Below, one piece after another: positions 1-6,869 of a DNA stretch of 12,018 nt (the stretch's first letter is position 1; every line of letters starts with the position of its first letter). The DNA comes from CAYQUC01 sp964514215. Lineage in GTDB: Bacteria > Pseudomonadota > Gammaproteobacteria > UBA6429 > Thiohalophilaceae. The position numbers and the translations under genes are program-made. The notes beneath the pieces were generated by a model. That model searched no databases, was not told the origin of the DNA, and saw only the letters and a program-made list of their open reading frames with translations. The stretch covers positions 1 through 12,018 of the forward strand of contig CAZEPW010000081.1 of assembly GCA_964514215.1 (NCBI GenBank), in the 5' to 3' direction.

Positions 1-107
1 TAGTTAATTGATAATGACTTGTATTATTTTACTTAACAAATCGTTTATTATTTTTGTGGTTCGACATGTTATTATGTTTAAAACTGAATACAGTGTAAAC
101 GAGATTT

Positions 108-779
108 ATGTTAGAACAATCTAAAAATAACGCGGCTATCGAAAGCGTGGTTTTACTGCACGGTATGGGGCGTAGTTCACGCTCGATGAATAAAATCGCA
201 AATTCATTAAAACGATCAGGCTATAATGTCATTAATATTTCATACCCGTCTACTAAAAAACCAATTATGGTTTTGCTTGATGATTTTATTAAACCGCAGT
301 TGGATAAATTAAAAAAAATATCGAATTCAAAAATTCATTTTGTGACACATTCGCTTGGCGGCATTTTAGTTCGATTATTACTACAAACAGAAAAATTACC
401 AGATGGCAGCAGGATTGTCATGTTAAGTCCACCCAATCATGGTAGCGAGATTGTTGATCGTTATAAGACTTCGTGGTGGTATAAGCGTATTAATGGCCCG
501 GCTGGCCAAGTGCTGGGCACAATACCATCGAGCCTACCTAATCAATTAGGTGCACTTGATTATAGCATTGGAATAATAACCGGCAAAAAATCTTATGAAC
601 CGTGGTTTTCTCGTTTGATGGTAGGTGATGATGATGGAAAAGTATCGGTTAAAAGCGCCATGTTAGATGAAATGGATGATTTTCTGGTGGTTGGTTGCGG
701 GCATACTTTTATAATGCAAAATAAAGATGTTATCAATCAAGTTAAACAGTTTATTGTTTGTGGTCGTTTTAAGGTTTAA
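108..779 (+). CDS. Alpha/beta-hydrolase fold esterase/lipase-like protein
   Basis: A 223-residue protein with the layout of a small serine hydrolase. Near the N-terminus a hydrophobic strand leads into HGMG (residues 18-21), the usual oxyanion-hole loop. The nucleophile elbow is THSLGG with Ser82; the first glycine of GxSxG is replaced by threonine, as in many members of the PGAP1/DUF676-like lipase group. Asp174-176 (GDDDG) and His199 (CGHTF) are well placed to complete a Ser-Asp-His triad. There is no signal peptide or membrane segment, so it is probably cytoplasmic. The start ATG follows a modest GAGA ribosome site at about 96-101. The next gene lies 123 bases away, so they need not be cotranscribed. 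The fold is clear; the substrate (ester, lipid or other acyl compound) cannot be read from sequence. Confidence 0.85.
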   Translation: MLEQSKNNAAIESVVLLHGMGRSSRSMNKIANSLKRSGYNVINISYPSTKKPIMVLLDDFIKPQLDKLKKISNSKIHFVTHSLGGILVRLLLQTEKLPDGSRIVMLSPPNHGSEIVDRYKTSWWYKRINGPAGQVLGTIPSSLPNQLGALDYSIGIITGKKSYEPWFSRLMVGDDDGKVSVKSAMLDEMDDFLVVGCGHTFIMQNKDVINQVKQFIVCGRFKV

Positions 780-822
780 TGGAACGAAAATAGAAATACA
801 AACTTATGAATAGTTAGTTATG

Positions 823-852
823 CTCAATATCGAAATGACTTCGTTTATTGAG
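823..852. other. Imperfect hairpin between hydrolase and OmpA-like genes
   Basis: CTCAATA (823-829) pairs with TATTGAG (846-852), and CGAA (831-834) pairs with TTCG (840-843) around a 5-base loop, with a small internal loop between the two stems. No T-run follows on the plus strand, so it is not a standard terminator. It lies about 50 bases upstream of the OmpA-like gene and could be a leader structure, an operator or a weak mRNA-stabilising end. The function is inferred only. Confidence 0.4.
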
Positions 853-902
853 ATACTATTAAAATATTATTAATTCGTTAAGAAACAAGAGAGAACCTGT
901 AT

Positions 903-1580
903 ATGAGTTATAACCGTTTTATTATCATTTTATTAACACTATCGCTTATTAGTTGTGCCACTGATGAATATGGCAATTCTCGTCAATATACTGATGCTGA
1001 AAGAGGCGCCTTAATCGGTGCCGGTATTGGTGCACTTATTGGTTTAACCGCTAAAAATAAAAATAGTGGTGCTGTTATTGGTGCCGTTGGTGGTGCGCTT
1101 GCGGGTGGTTTTGTTGGTAGTTATATGGACAAACAAAAGCAAGACTTAGAAAAGATTTTAAAAAATGATGTGAATAGTGGTGCAATTGTTATTCAGAAAT
1201 TACCCAAAAATCAACTAATGGTGCGAATGACTAACGCGACAGCATTTGCTGTGGATTCAAGTGACATTAAATCGGGTTTTCATAACACGTTAAATAAAAT
1301 GGCTAAAATTTTAAATCGTTATGGTAAAACTGAGTTAATTATTGTTGGCCATACTGATAATACTGGTTCGAAAGTGCATAATCAAAAGTTATCAGAACGT
1401 CGTGCGAATGCCGTTAAAACCTATTTACGAAATAAAAAAGTGATACCGCAGCGTTTGAGTGCATATGGTAAAGGCGAATCGAGTCCAATTGGCAATAATC
1501 ATACCGAACAAGGTCGAACGGCTAATCGTCGCATTGAAATTTATGTGTTGCCGGTGGTTGAAAAACACGGTGAGAATTAA
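903..1580 (+). CDS. OmpA-family peptidoglycan-binding lipoprotein with glycine zipper (YiaD-like)
   Basis: A 225-residue envelope protein. The N-terminus is a lipoprotein signal with lipobox LISC (Cys18 as lipidation site); the mature +2 residue is Ala, which does not favour inner-membrane retention, so an outer-membrane anchor is likely. Residues about 35-75 form a glycine-zipper segment (repeated GxxxG such as GALIGAGIGALIG), expected to insert in or associate with membrane. Residues about 110-220 are an OmpA C-terminal domain that binds peptidoglycan. Asp152 in GHTDNTG and Arg167 in SERRAN have the spacing of the two residues known to hold diaminopimelate in OmpA domains. The architecture resembles E. 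coli YiaD. It heads a cluster with the next two genes (gaps of 12 and 2 bases). The start is supported by GAGAG at 889-893, 9 bases upstream. Confidence 0.92.
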   Translation: MSYNRFIIILLTLSLISCATDEYGNSRQYTDAERGALIGAGIGALIGLTAKNKNSGAVIGAVGGALAGGFVGSYMDKQKQDLEKILKNDVNSGAIVIQKLPKNQLMVRMTNATAFAVDSSDIKSGFHNTLNKMAKILNRYGKTELIIVGHTDNTGSKVHNQKLSERRANAVKTYLRNKKVIPQRLSAYGKGESSPIGNNHTEQGRTANRRIEIYVLPVVEKHGEN

Positions 1581-1592
1581 AATTGAAACAGA

Positions 1593-1784
1593 ATGAAAAA
1601 AAAAATTATTGCATTCCATGTTGATGAGCTTGATGATTGGGTAGCGGATTTAGAGTGTGGTCACAGCCAACACGTACGACACCAACCACCGTTTCAAAAT
1701 CGTCCGTGGGTTATCGATGATAGTTTACGCCAATCCTTCATTGGTTCTGAATTGAATTGTATTGAATGTGATAAGGATAAATAG
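1593..1784 (+). CDS. DUF3565 family small protein, probable zinc binder
   Basis: A 63-residue protein that I recognise as DUF3565, a short proteobacterial family of unknown function. Visible hallmarks are the block CGHSQHVRHQPP (Cys22, His24, His27, His30), then RPWV (37-40), and a C-terminal CIEC pair (Cys56, Cys59). Cysteines and histidines arranged this way suggest a single bound zinc, which is an inference. The protein is soluble and has no export signal. No good ribosome site precedes the ATG, which lies only 12 bases after the OmpA-like stop, so translation may depend on coupling. It is followed 2 bases later by the PhzF-family gene. The opposite-strand open frame across this start is a shadow. 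Family assignment is fairly sure; the cellular role is unknown. Confidence 0.85.
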   Translation: MKKKIIAFHVDELDDWVADLECGHSQHVRHQPPFQNRPWVIDDSLRQSFIGSELNCIECDKDK

Positions 1785-1786
1785 AA

Positions 1787-2566
1787 ATGGAATTAAATCT
1801 ATATCAAATAGATGCTTTCACGAATAAAATATTTCATGGCAATCCGGCTGCTGTTTGTCCGTTAGATTCTTGGCTTGATGATGATGTTATGCAGGCCATT
1901 GCACAAGAAAATCATTTATCTGAAACGGCTTTTTTTATTCCCAATAACAGCGCTTATGATTTGCGTTGGTTTACACCCAGTATTGAAATTGATTTTTGTG
2001 GCCATGCAACATTGGCTGCGGCGTATGTGTTGTTTGAGTGTTTGGCATATAAAAAATCCAGTATTGTTTTTAATACCCAACTCGGTGAGCTTCGTGTTTC
2101 GAAGGAAAAGGAATATTTTATAATGGATTTTCCACGAATTGATACGACAACCTATGCGATGGATGAAAAACTAGTATCAACTTTTGGCGTTGTACCTGAT
2201 GAAATTTTAATTGGTGCTGATACGGTTGTGGTATTACCGTCGGAGCAAGCGGTTATTGATTATCAAGCAGATTTTGAATTGTTAAAAAAACTACCTGGAC
2301 GAGGCGTGTCGATTACGGCTAAAGGCAAAGAGTATGATTTTGTTAGCCGTTTTTTTGCTCCTAAGGCGGGTATTAATGAAGATCCGGTAACGGGTTCGGC
2401 TCATTGCGCGCTTGCACCGTATTGGAGTAATAGGCTCAATAAAAAACAATTAAGTGCCAGACAAGTTTCCTTTCGTGGTGGTGATGTTTTTTGTTTGGTG
2501 AGTGACGAACGCGTTACTTTGCGCGGTCAAGCGGTAAAATACTTGCAGGGAACAATAACCATCTAA
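1787..2566 (+). CDS. PhzF-family isomerase/epimerase (YddE-like)
   Basis: A 259-residue member of the PhzF/diaminopimelate-epimerase-like fold, made of two similar alpha/beta halves. It starts with the usual QIDAFT segment. NHLSETAFF (about residues 43-51) carries the conserved catalytic glutamate, DFCGHAT (about 67-73) forms the first glycine/histidine loop, and NEDPVTGSAHC (about 196-206) is the family signature in the second half. PhzF itself isomerises a phenazine precursor, but no other phenazine genes are here, so this is more likely one of the widespread stand-alone members of unknown substrate. An AAGGA ribosome site at 1773-1777 lies inside the end of the DUF3565 gene, and the intergenic gap is 2 bases, so cotranscription is very likely. 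It converges on aroE; the 64 bases between them hold no convincing terminator. Confidence 0.92.
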   Translation: MELNLYQIDAFTNKIFHGNPAAVCPLDSWLDDDVMQAIAQENHLSETAFFIPNNSAYDLRWFTPSIEIDFCGHATLAAAYVLFECLAYKKSSIVFNTQLGELRVSKEKEYFIMDFPRIDTTTYAMDEKLVSTFGVVPDEILIGADTVVVLPSEQAVIDYQADFELLKKLPGRGVSITAKGKEYDFVSRFFAPKAGINEDPVTGSAHCALAPYWSNRLNKKQLSARQVSFRGGDVFCLVSDERVTLRGQAVKYLQGTITI

Positions 2567-2630
2567 AATATCCCGAACTTAGGTTAGTTAAGGGGGTGTA
2601 TTATTTATGTCGGGCGATTTGATTTTGTAG

Positions 2631-3476
2631 TTAAAGTGATTGGCGTAATTTTTTGATTACTGATTGGCTATCGGGGTGAACGGCGCGCCAGATATAAAAT
2701 GATTGTGCGGCTTGTTCGACTAACATGCCGAGACCATCACTCACAACAGCAGCATTATTTTGTGTTGCCCAATTCATAAAGCGCGTTGGTTGGCTACTAT
2801 ACATCATGTCATAACAAATGGCATTTGCTGCCAGAATAGTATCGGGTAATGGTGCTAATTCGCCATGTAAACTGGCGGCGGTGGCGTTGATGATAAGATC
2901 GAATTGTTTGTCGGCCAAGGCATTATAACTACCGGCACTGATATTACCGCTATCACTAAATAGTTCGGCTAGGGTTTGGGCTTTATCAACGGTTCTATTC
3001 ACGATAAATAGTGAGCTTGGGTTTTCGTTTAGTAATGGCTTGATAACACCGCGTGTTGCACCTCCGGCACCCATGACTAAAATATTTTTGTTTTGTAGTT
3101 TAATGGCTAAATTATTTTGTAAGTCATGCACTAAGCCAATACCATCGGTATTGTCACCGACTATTTTATCGTTTTCAAATGTCAGGGTATTCACCGCGCC
3201 GGCGCGATTGGCGCGTTCGCTGCATTGGTCTGCTATTTCAAATGCCTCTTGTTTAAAGGGCACGGTAATGTTTAAGCCTTTGCCACCGGATGCCTGGAAA
3301 TTTCCAATTGCTTGCTGAAAGCCACCACTATCAACATGGATGGCGCTGTATTCGAGCCGCTGTTTGGTTTGGATTGCAAAGGCGGTGTGTATTGCTGGTG
3401 ATTTACTGTGGCTAATGGGATTGCCCATTACGCCGTAAATATCATTTTTGGAATCAAAATCAAATAGATCGGACAT
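2631..3476 (-). CDS. aroE: Shikimate dehydrogenase (NADP-dependent)
   Basis: This enzyme reduces 3-dehydroshikimate to shikimate with NADPH, step four of the aromatic amino-acid pathway. It has 281 residues, close to the family norm. Substrate-site residues are visible: Ser22 and Ser24 in ISHSKSP, Lys75 in NITVPFK (the catalytic lysine), Asn96 in AVNT and Asp111 in NTDGIGL. The cofactor-binding Rossmann motif is GAGGATRG (136-143), and the C-terminal GLGMLVEQAAQSF matches the family's closing helix. The N-terminus is about ten residues longer than E. coli AroE. The start ATG shares one base with the stop codon of pit (TAATG), and the nearest purine-rich site (AAGGA) is about 14 bases away. 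Translation is therefore probably coupled to pit. Last gene of the DUF47-pit-aroE operon. Confidence 0.97.
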   Translation of the reverse strand: MSDLFDFDSKNDIYGVMGNPISHSKSPAIHTAFAIQTKQRLEYSAIHVDSGGFQQAIGNFQASGGKGLNITVPFKQEAFEIADQCSERANRAGAVNTLTFENDKIVGDNTDGIGLVHDLQNNLAIKLQNKNILVMGAGGATRGVIKPLLNENPSSLFIVNRTVDKAQTLAELFSDSGNISAGSYNALADKQFDLIINATAASLHGELAPLPDTILAANAICYDMMYSSQPTRFMNWATQNNAAVVSDGLGMLVEQAAQSFYIWRAVHPDSQSVIKKLRQSL

Positions 3477-4744
3477 TAATTTGAGAATATTCCTTTGAGT
3501 GTAAAGAAGAAAAATATCGACATGATGGCACCGGCGGGTAAGGTGACAATCCAGGATACAAATATAGTTTTAATCACATTGAGATTTAATGCCGCAATAC
3601 CGCGTGCAAGACCCACGCCCAATACTGCACCCACTAAGGTGTGGGTGGTTGATATCGGTAAGCCAGTGCTGGATGCGATCACAACGGTTGTTGCGGCTGC
3701 AAGTGTTGCAGCAAAACCCCGGCTTGGGGTTAACTCGGTGATTTTATTGCCAACGGTTGCGATGACTTTGTGGCCGTACATTATCAGCCCGGCGACAATT
3801 CCTGCACCCCCTAAGATTAATATCCAAGGAGCCATCGCTGATTTTTGGCCAATATTACCATCATTTTGTACAATGCTGACGACTGCGGCAAGCGGGCCAA
3901 CGGCATTGGCGACATCATTGGAACCGTGTGCAAATGCCATGGCACAAGCTGTTATCATCATTAACACACCAAAGATTTTTTCAACATTGGTAAAGTGAAA
4001 ATCTTTATCGGCTTCTGGATCAAACTTTAATCGGTTAATGTAAAATTTTCCGATTAAGCTAATTACAACAGCAAAGCCAAATGCTACTAAATAAGCATCA
4101 CTTGTTTCCAGATGTAAACCAACGTGTTTTAAGCCTTTAAACAAGGTAACCAATGCAATAATGAACGCAACTAAAAAGATATACATCGGGACATATTTTT
4201 TTGCATTTTTAAAGGGTTCATCGGTGTTGATGACTAGGTTTTGCACGCTCATGAAAATTGCAAATGCAATCACACCGGCGAGCAATGGCGACACCACCCA
4301 ACTGGCAACGATAAATCCAACCTTTGTCCAATGTACAGCTTCGATACCAATGCCAACGGCTGCAAATCCGACGATGGCACCCACGATGGAGTGTGTGGTT
4401 GACACTGGCCAACCCGCGCGTGATGCGATTAATAACCAAATACCGGCGGCTAATAATGATGCCAGCATGCCATACACTAATAGCTCGGGGGTGTCGGTGA
4501 GTAGTTGCGCATCGATAATGCCTTTGCGAATGGTTGCGGTTACTTCGCCACCGGCTAAATAGGCTCCGGCAAATTCAAAAATAGTTGCAATAATGATTGC
4601 TTGTTTGATGGTGATGGCTTTTGAGCCTACTGAGGTTGCCATTGCATTGGCGACATCGTTGGCACCAACGCCCCAAGCCATAAAAAAACCAAACATACCA
4701 GCAAGAACAATAAAGATGATGCCGTATTCGATAATGTAATTCAC
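3476..4744 (-). CDS. pit: Low-affinity inorganic phosphate transporter, PiT family
   Basis: A 422-residue polytopic inner-membrane protein of the PiT/PHO4 family, which imports phosphate (usually as a metal-phosphate complex) with protons or sodium. The family's internal duplication is plain: GANDVANA (27-34) recurs as GSNDVANAVGP (274-284), and GWPVSTTHSIVGA (111-123) recurs as GLPISTTHTLVGA (361-373). Many hydrophobic segments, about ten or more, flank a central polar stretch near residues 235-255. The start codon is GTG, with AGGGG at 4752-4756 seven bases upstream and overlapping the DUF47 stop TAG; the next in-frame Met (residue 17) would cut the first membrane helix. It lies between a DUF47 accessory gene and aroE. 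Ion coupling cannot be told from sequence. Confidence 0.95.
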   Translation of the reverse strand: MNYIIEYGIIFIVLAGMFGFFMAWGVGANDVANAMATSVGSKAITIKQAIIIATIFEFAGAYLAGGEVTATIRKGIIDAQLLTDTPELLVYGMLASLLAAGIWLLIASRAGWPVSTTHSIVGAIVGFAAVGIGIEAVHWTKVGFIVASWVVSPLLAGVIAFAIFMSVQNLVINTDEPFKNAKKYVPMYIFLVAFIIALVTLFKGLKHVGLHLETSDAYLVAFGFAVVISLIGKFYINRLKFDPEADKDFHFTNVEKIFGVLMMITACAMAFAHGSNDVANAVGPLAAVVSIVQNDGNIGQKSAMAPWILILGGAGIVAGLIMYGHKVIATVGNKITELTPSRGFAATLAAATTVVIASSTGLPISTTHTLVGAVLGVGLARGIAALNLNVIKTIFVSWIVTLPAGAIMSIFFFFTLKGIFSN

Positions 4745-4751
4745 GTTCTTG

Positions 4752-4756
4752 CCCCT
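4752..4756 (-). promoter_or_regulatory. Ribosome binding site deciding the GTG start of pit
   Basis: AGGGG on the minus strand lies 7 bases before the GTG at 4742-4744. It overlaps the TAG stop of the upstream DUF47 gene, an arrangement that favours translational coupling. No ATG lies at a suitable place. Confidence 0.65.
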
Positions 4757-5429
4757 ATTTCGCTAGCATTAATTCAAGTCGAGAACCGACTCGTTGTGAA
4801 ATATCAGCTAGATCACCGACCCATTCAATGACTTTATACATGAACATCACATCAACTGGTGGCAACTCTTGTTCTTTTTTAAATAATTCAAACCGAATAT
4901 CAACTTGAATGTTGTCAGTGTCACTTTCGATTTTATCGAGTTTTTTAATCATCGAGGCCACTAATTTTACTTCTTTGCCACGAAACCCGGTTTCGACTAG
5001 CTCGTCTAATTCATTAATGGCTTTTTTAGCTTGAGCTGAAGCATCAACGCAGCGTTTGATAAATTTCATCATTAAGCCTTTGGTGCCTTTGGGGAATTCC
5101 ATTTGCCGGCCTAAGACAATACCCGCGATGTCTTTTGCTTTGTTTGCTATTCTGTCTTGCATCGTTAAGACTTCTAATAAGTCACGACGCGATACCGGCA
5201 TGAATAAACCTTTTGGTAAATTTAAACGTAATTGTTTTTTTAACTCATCGGCTTCGTGTTCTTTTTTAGCAATTTTTTGTTGCAGCTTTTCAGCTTTACC
5301 CCATTCATTGCTGAGTACTGCGTCAAAGAACGGTATCATTATCTCAATACAATCCTGAACTTTACCCATGTGTTTCTGGAGTGGCGAAATTGGCGAGCTG
5401 CCGAATAGGCTGGTCATGACATCTGACAT
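4755..5429 (-). CDS. DUF47 / TIGR00153 PhoU-like phosphate-transport accessory protein
   Basis: A protein of 224 residues from the chosen start. It is predicted all-helical and cytoplasmic, belonging to the PhoU-related DUF47 family, typically encoded beside Pit-type transporters and thought to modulate them. The N-terminal LFGSSPISPLQKHM is typical, followed by charged helices with EHEADELKKQLRLNLPKG, a recognisable metal-ligand-like (E/D)xxx(E/D) segment of PhoU folds, and a final region with SDTDNIQVDIRFELF and DLADISQRVGSRLELML. The longest open frame begins at a TTG at 5469-5471, but I prefer the ATG at 5427-5429: it has a near-perfect AGGAGG 9 bases upstream, and family members begin just there. 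The pit start follows 10 bases after its stop. Regulation of pit is inferred from family context. Confidence 0.92.
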   Translation of the reverse strand: MSDVMTSLFGSSPISPLQKHMGKVQDCIEIMIPFFDAVLSNEWGKAEKLQQKIAKKEHEADELKKQLRLNLPKGLFMPVSRRDLLEVLTMQDRIANKAKDIAGIVLGRQMEFPKGTKGLMMKFIKRCVDASAQAKKAINELDELVETGFRGKEVKLVASMIKKLDKIESDTDNIQVDIRFELFKKEQELPPVDVMFMYKVIEWVGDLADISQRVGSRLELMLAK

Positions 5430-5438
5430 TAAATATTT

Positions 5439-5444
5439 CCTCCT
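5439..5444 (-). promoter_or_regulatory. Strong ribosome binding site deciding the DUF47 start
   Basis: The full AGGAGG consensus lies 9 bases before the ATG at 5427-5429. It places the start 14 codons downstream of the longest open frame, which would begin with TTG. Confidence 0.8.
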
Positions 5445-5502
5445 GGCTAGGTGCCGTGGCACTGCCGTCAATATCGAATTATTTTATGTTGTAGTGAGCC
5501 GC

Positions 5503-5530
5503 AGTATAACCAGTCAAAAAGGAAAAACAA
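5503..5530 (-). promoter_or_regulatory. Candidate sigma-70 promoter of the DUF47-pit-aroE operon
   Basis: On the minus strand a -35-like TTGTTT (5525-5530) is separated by 16 bases from a -10 TATACT (5503-5508, five of six consensus positions). It would start transcription near 5496 and give a leader of about 65 bases. The -35 is weak. A GTGCC/GGCAC inverted repeat (5451-5462) lies in the leader just above the ribosome site. Confidence 0.35.
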
Positions 5531-5570
5531 GAATTTTTATGGCAGATTTATGACAAAAAATACAATGGCA

Positions 5571-5600
5571 AATAATACTAAATTGGCCATTAGTATTATT
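5571..5600 (-). terminator. Hairpin downstream of hemB, possible weak terminator
   Basis: A perfect 11-bp stem, AATAATACTAA (5571-5581) with TTAGTATTATT (5590-5600), closes an 8-base loop containing TGGCCA. It begins 11 bases past the hemB stop. On the minus strand a run of six T (5555-5560) follows, but 10 bases away from the stem, and the stem is AT-rich, so it is not a classical intrinsic terminator. It may instead protect the hemB mRNA 3' end. Confidence 0.4.
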
Positions 5601-5610
5601 CATTTGCACA

Positions 5611-6621
5611 TTATTTTAGCCACTCACAAGCCTGCTTCGCAAAGTAGGTTAAAATGCCATCGGCACCTGCGCGTTTAAAGCTTAATAAAGACTCCAGCAC
5701 CACGGCTTTTTCGTCTAACCAACCATTTTGGCTTGCTGCTTTGAGCATGGCATATTCGCCACTAACCTGATAGACAAAGGTTGGAGCGCCAAATTCATCT
5801 TTCACACGACGCACGATGTCTAAATAGGGCATGCCGGGTTTGACCATCACCATGTCAGCGCCTTCCTCAATATCCAACGCAACTTCCCATAACGCCTCGT
5901 CTGAATTGGCCGGATCCATTTGATAGCTGTATTTATTGCCGCCAGCAAGATTGCTGGCCGAACCTACCGCATCACGAAACGGGCCATAAAAACTCGAGGC
6001 ATATTTTGCAGAATAAGCCATAATGCGAGTGTTAATATGATTATTTGACTCCAAGCCTGTTCGAATAGCACCAATTCTGCCATCCATCATATCCGACGGC
6101 GCAACAATATCCGCCCCTGCCTCGGCATGTGAAATGGCTTGTTTTACTAAGACATCAATCGTTTCATCATTGAGGACATAACCACTGGCATCAATGATTC
6201 CATCTTGGCCATGGGTGGTGAATGGGTCGAGGGCGACATCGGTCATAACGCCTAAATCCGGAAATTCCTGTTTAAGTGCACGCACTGCACGTTGCGCCAA
6301 GCCATCCGGATTATAGGCTTCTGCTGCATCGAGTGATTTTGATTCCGTGGGGGTCACTGGGAAAAGCGCAATTGCAGGGATACCAAGCTCAAGGCATTGT
6401 TCGGCCTCCTTTAGAAGTAAGTCCACACTAACACGTTCAACTCCGGGCATCGAGGCTATCGCTTCTCGTTGTTTGGTGCCCTCCACGATGAACATCGGGT
6501 AGATAAAGTCATCATTGCTGAGAGTTGATTCACGCATTAATCGTCTTGAAAACGTATCGCGTCGCATGCGACGCATGCGTACTTGCGGATAACGACCTAG
6601 TCCGGTTTGAAATTTTGCCAA
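5611..6621 (-). CDS. hemB: Delta-aminolevulinic acid dehydratase (porphobilinogen synthase)
   Basis: This enzyme condenses two 5-aminolevulinate molecules to porphobilinogen, the second common step of heme biosynthesis, in the cytoplasm. The 336-residue protein has both active-site lysines: Lys206 in MAYSAKYASSFYGP and the Schiff-base Lys261 in MVMVKPGMPY. The metal-site loop reads DVALDPFTTHGQDG (128-141), with Asp132 where zinc enzymes have cysteine. That is the magnesium-type pattern known from Pseudomonas aeruginosa. The start is TTG, preceded by AGGAG (6628-6632) with a 6-base spacer; starting at the next ATG (residue 16) would lose the conserved YPQVRMRR segment. It has a candidate promoter with a perfect -10 at 6651-6656 and is divergent from the mlaC-like gene. 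Confidence 0.97.
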   Translation of the reverse strand: MAKFQTGLGRYPQVRMRRMRRDTFSRRLMRESTLSNDDFIYPMFIVEGTKQREAIASMPGVERVSVDLLLKEAEQCLELGIPAIALFPVTPTESKSLDAAEAYNPDGLAQRAVRALKQEFPDLGVMTDVALDPFTTHGQDGIIDASGYVLNDETIDVLVKQAISHAEAGADIVAPSDMMDGRIGAIRTGLESNNHINTRIMAYSAKYASSFYGPFRDAVGSASNLAGGNKYSYQMDPANSDEALWEVALDIEEGADMVMVKPGMPYLDIVRRVKDEFGAPTFVYQVSGEYAMLKAASQNGWLDEKAVVLESLLSFKRAGADGILTYFAKQACEWLK

Positions 6622-6627
6622 AACAGT

Positions 6628-6632
6628 CTCCT
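6628..6632 (-). promoter_or_regulatory. Ribosome binding site deciding the TTG start of hemB
   Basis: AGGAG on the minus strand lies 6 bases before TTG at 6619-6621. No in-frame ATG is available upstream before the family's conserved N-terminal region begins. Confidence 0.7.
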
Positions 6633-6650
6633 ATTCTTTCTGGATTAAAT

Positions 6651-6678
6651 ATTATACTTAAACCTTGATTTGGCTAAA
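6651..6678 (-). promoter_or_regulatory. Candidate promoter of hemB
   Basis: A perfect -10 TATAAT (minus strand, 6651-6656) follows a weak -35 TTTAGC (6673-6678) at 16 bases. Transcription would begin near 6644, about 20 bases before the TTG start. An inverted repeat TGGCT-N9-AGCCA (6671-6689) overlaps the -35 and could be an operator. Confidence 0.45.
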
Positions 6679-6762
6679 TTTATAAGCCATTGTATTTATT
6701 GCTATTATTAAATAATATGAACTATTTAACGATACTTTGTTCATAGCATTTTAACAGGGAAC

Positions 6763-6791
6763 TACACAAAAGTGCCAAATGTGGCTAAAAT
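6763..6791 (+). promoter_or_regulatory. Candidate promoter of the mlaC-like gene
   Basis: TACACA (6763-6768, four of six) and TAAAAT (6786-6791, five of six) are separated by 17 bases. An inverted repeat GCCA-AATG-TGGC (6774-6785) sits in the spacer. A TATAAG at 6833-6838 is an alternative -10 without a good -35. The call rests only on consensus likeness. Confidence 0.3.
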
Positions 6792-6869
6792 ATACCGTTA
6801 ATTCAGCGTCGGTTCAGATTTACTCGATAAGCTATAAGTTAAGTAAATAAAACTGGGAGAACTACCCTT

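Noticed and set aside
1425..1619. 64-codon open frame on the minus strand across the OmpA-like/DUF3565 junction
   Set aside because: It lies antisense to well-supported coding sequence of two genes, has no ribosome site and resembles no known protein.
1787..2566. Phenazine biosynthesis cluster suggested by the PhzF match
   Set aside because: No other phz gene is nearby, and PhzF-fold proteins are widespread outside phenazine producers.
2567..2630. Terminator between the convergent PhzF-family gene and aroE
   Set aside because: Only a five-base CCCGA/TCGGG match with a long loop and no T-run was found.
3495..4562. Long plus-strand open frames opposite pit
   Set aside because: They are shadows of the strongly biased membrane-protein codons of pit; the pit protein has all family motifs.
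6559..6574. 16-bp perfect palindrome GCGTCGCATGCGACGC
   Set aside because: It lies inside hemB and is explained by the Arg-Met-Arg-Arg-Met-Arg-Arg codons of a conserved basic segment.
6703..6717. 15-bp palindrome TATTATT-A-AATAATA between hemB and the mlaC-like gene
   Set aside because: It is made only of A and T in a very AT-rich gap and is not placed at a recognisable promoter element, so chance is the simplest explanation.
6757..6789. Sigma-E-type promoter (GGAACT ... GCTAA) before the mlaC-like gene
   Set aside because: The spacing between the two parts (about 19 bases) is longer than the usual 15-16, and the -10 part is imperfect.
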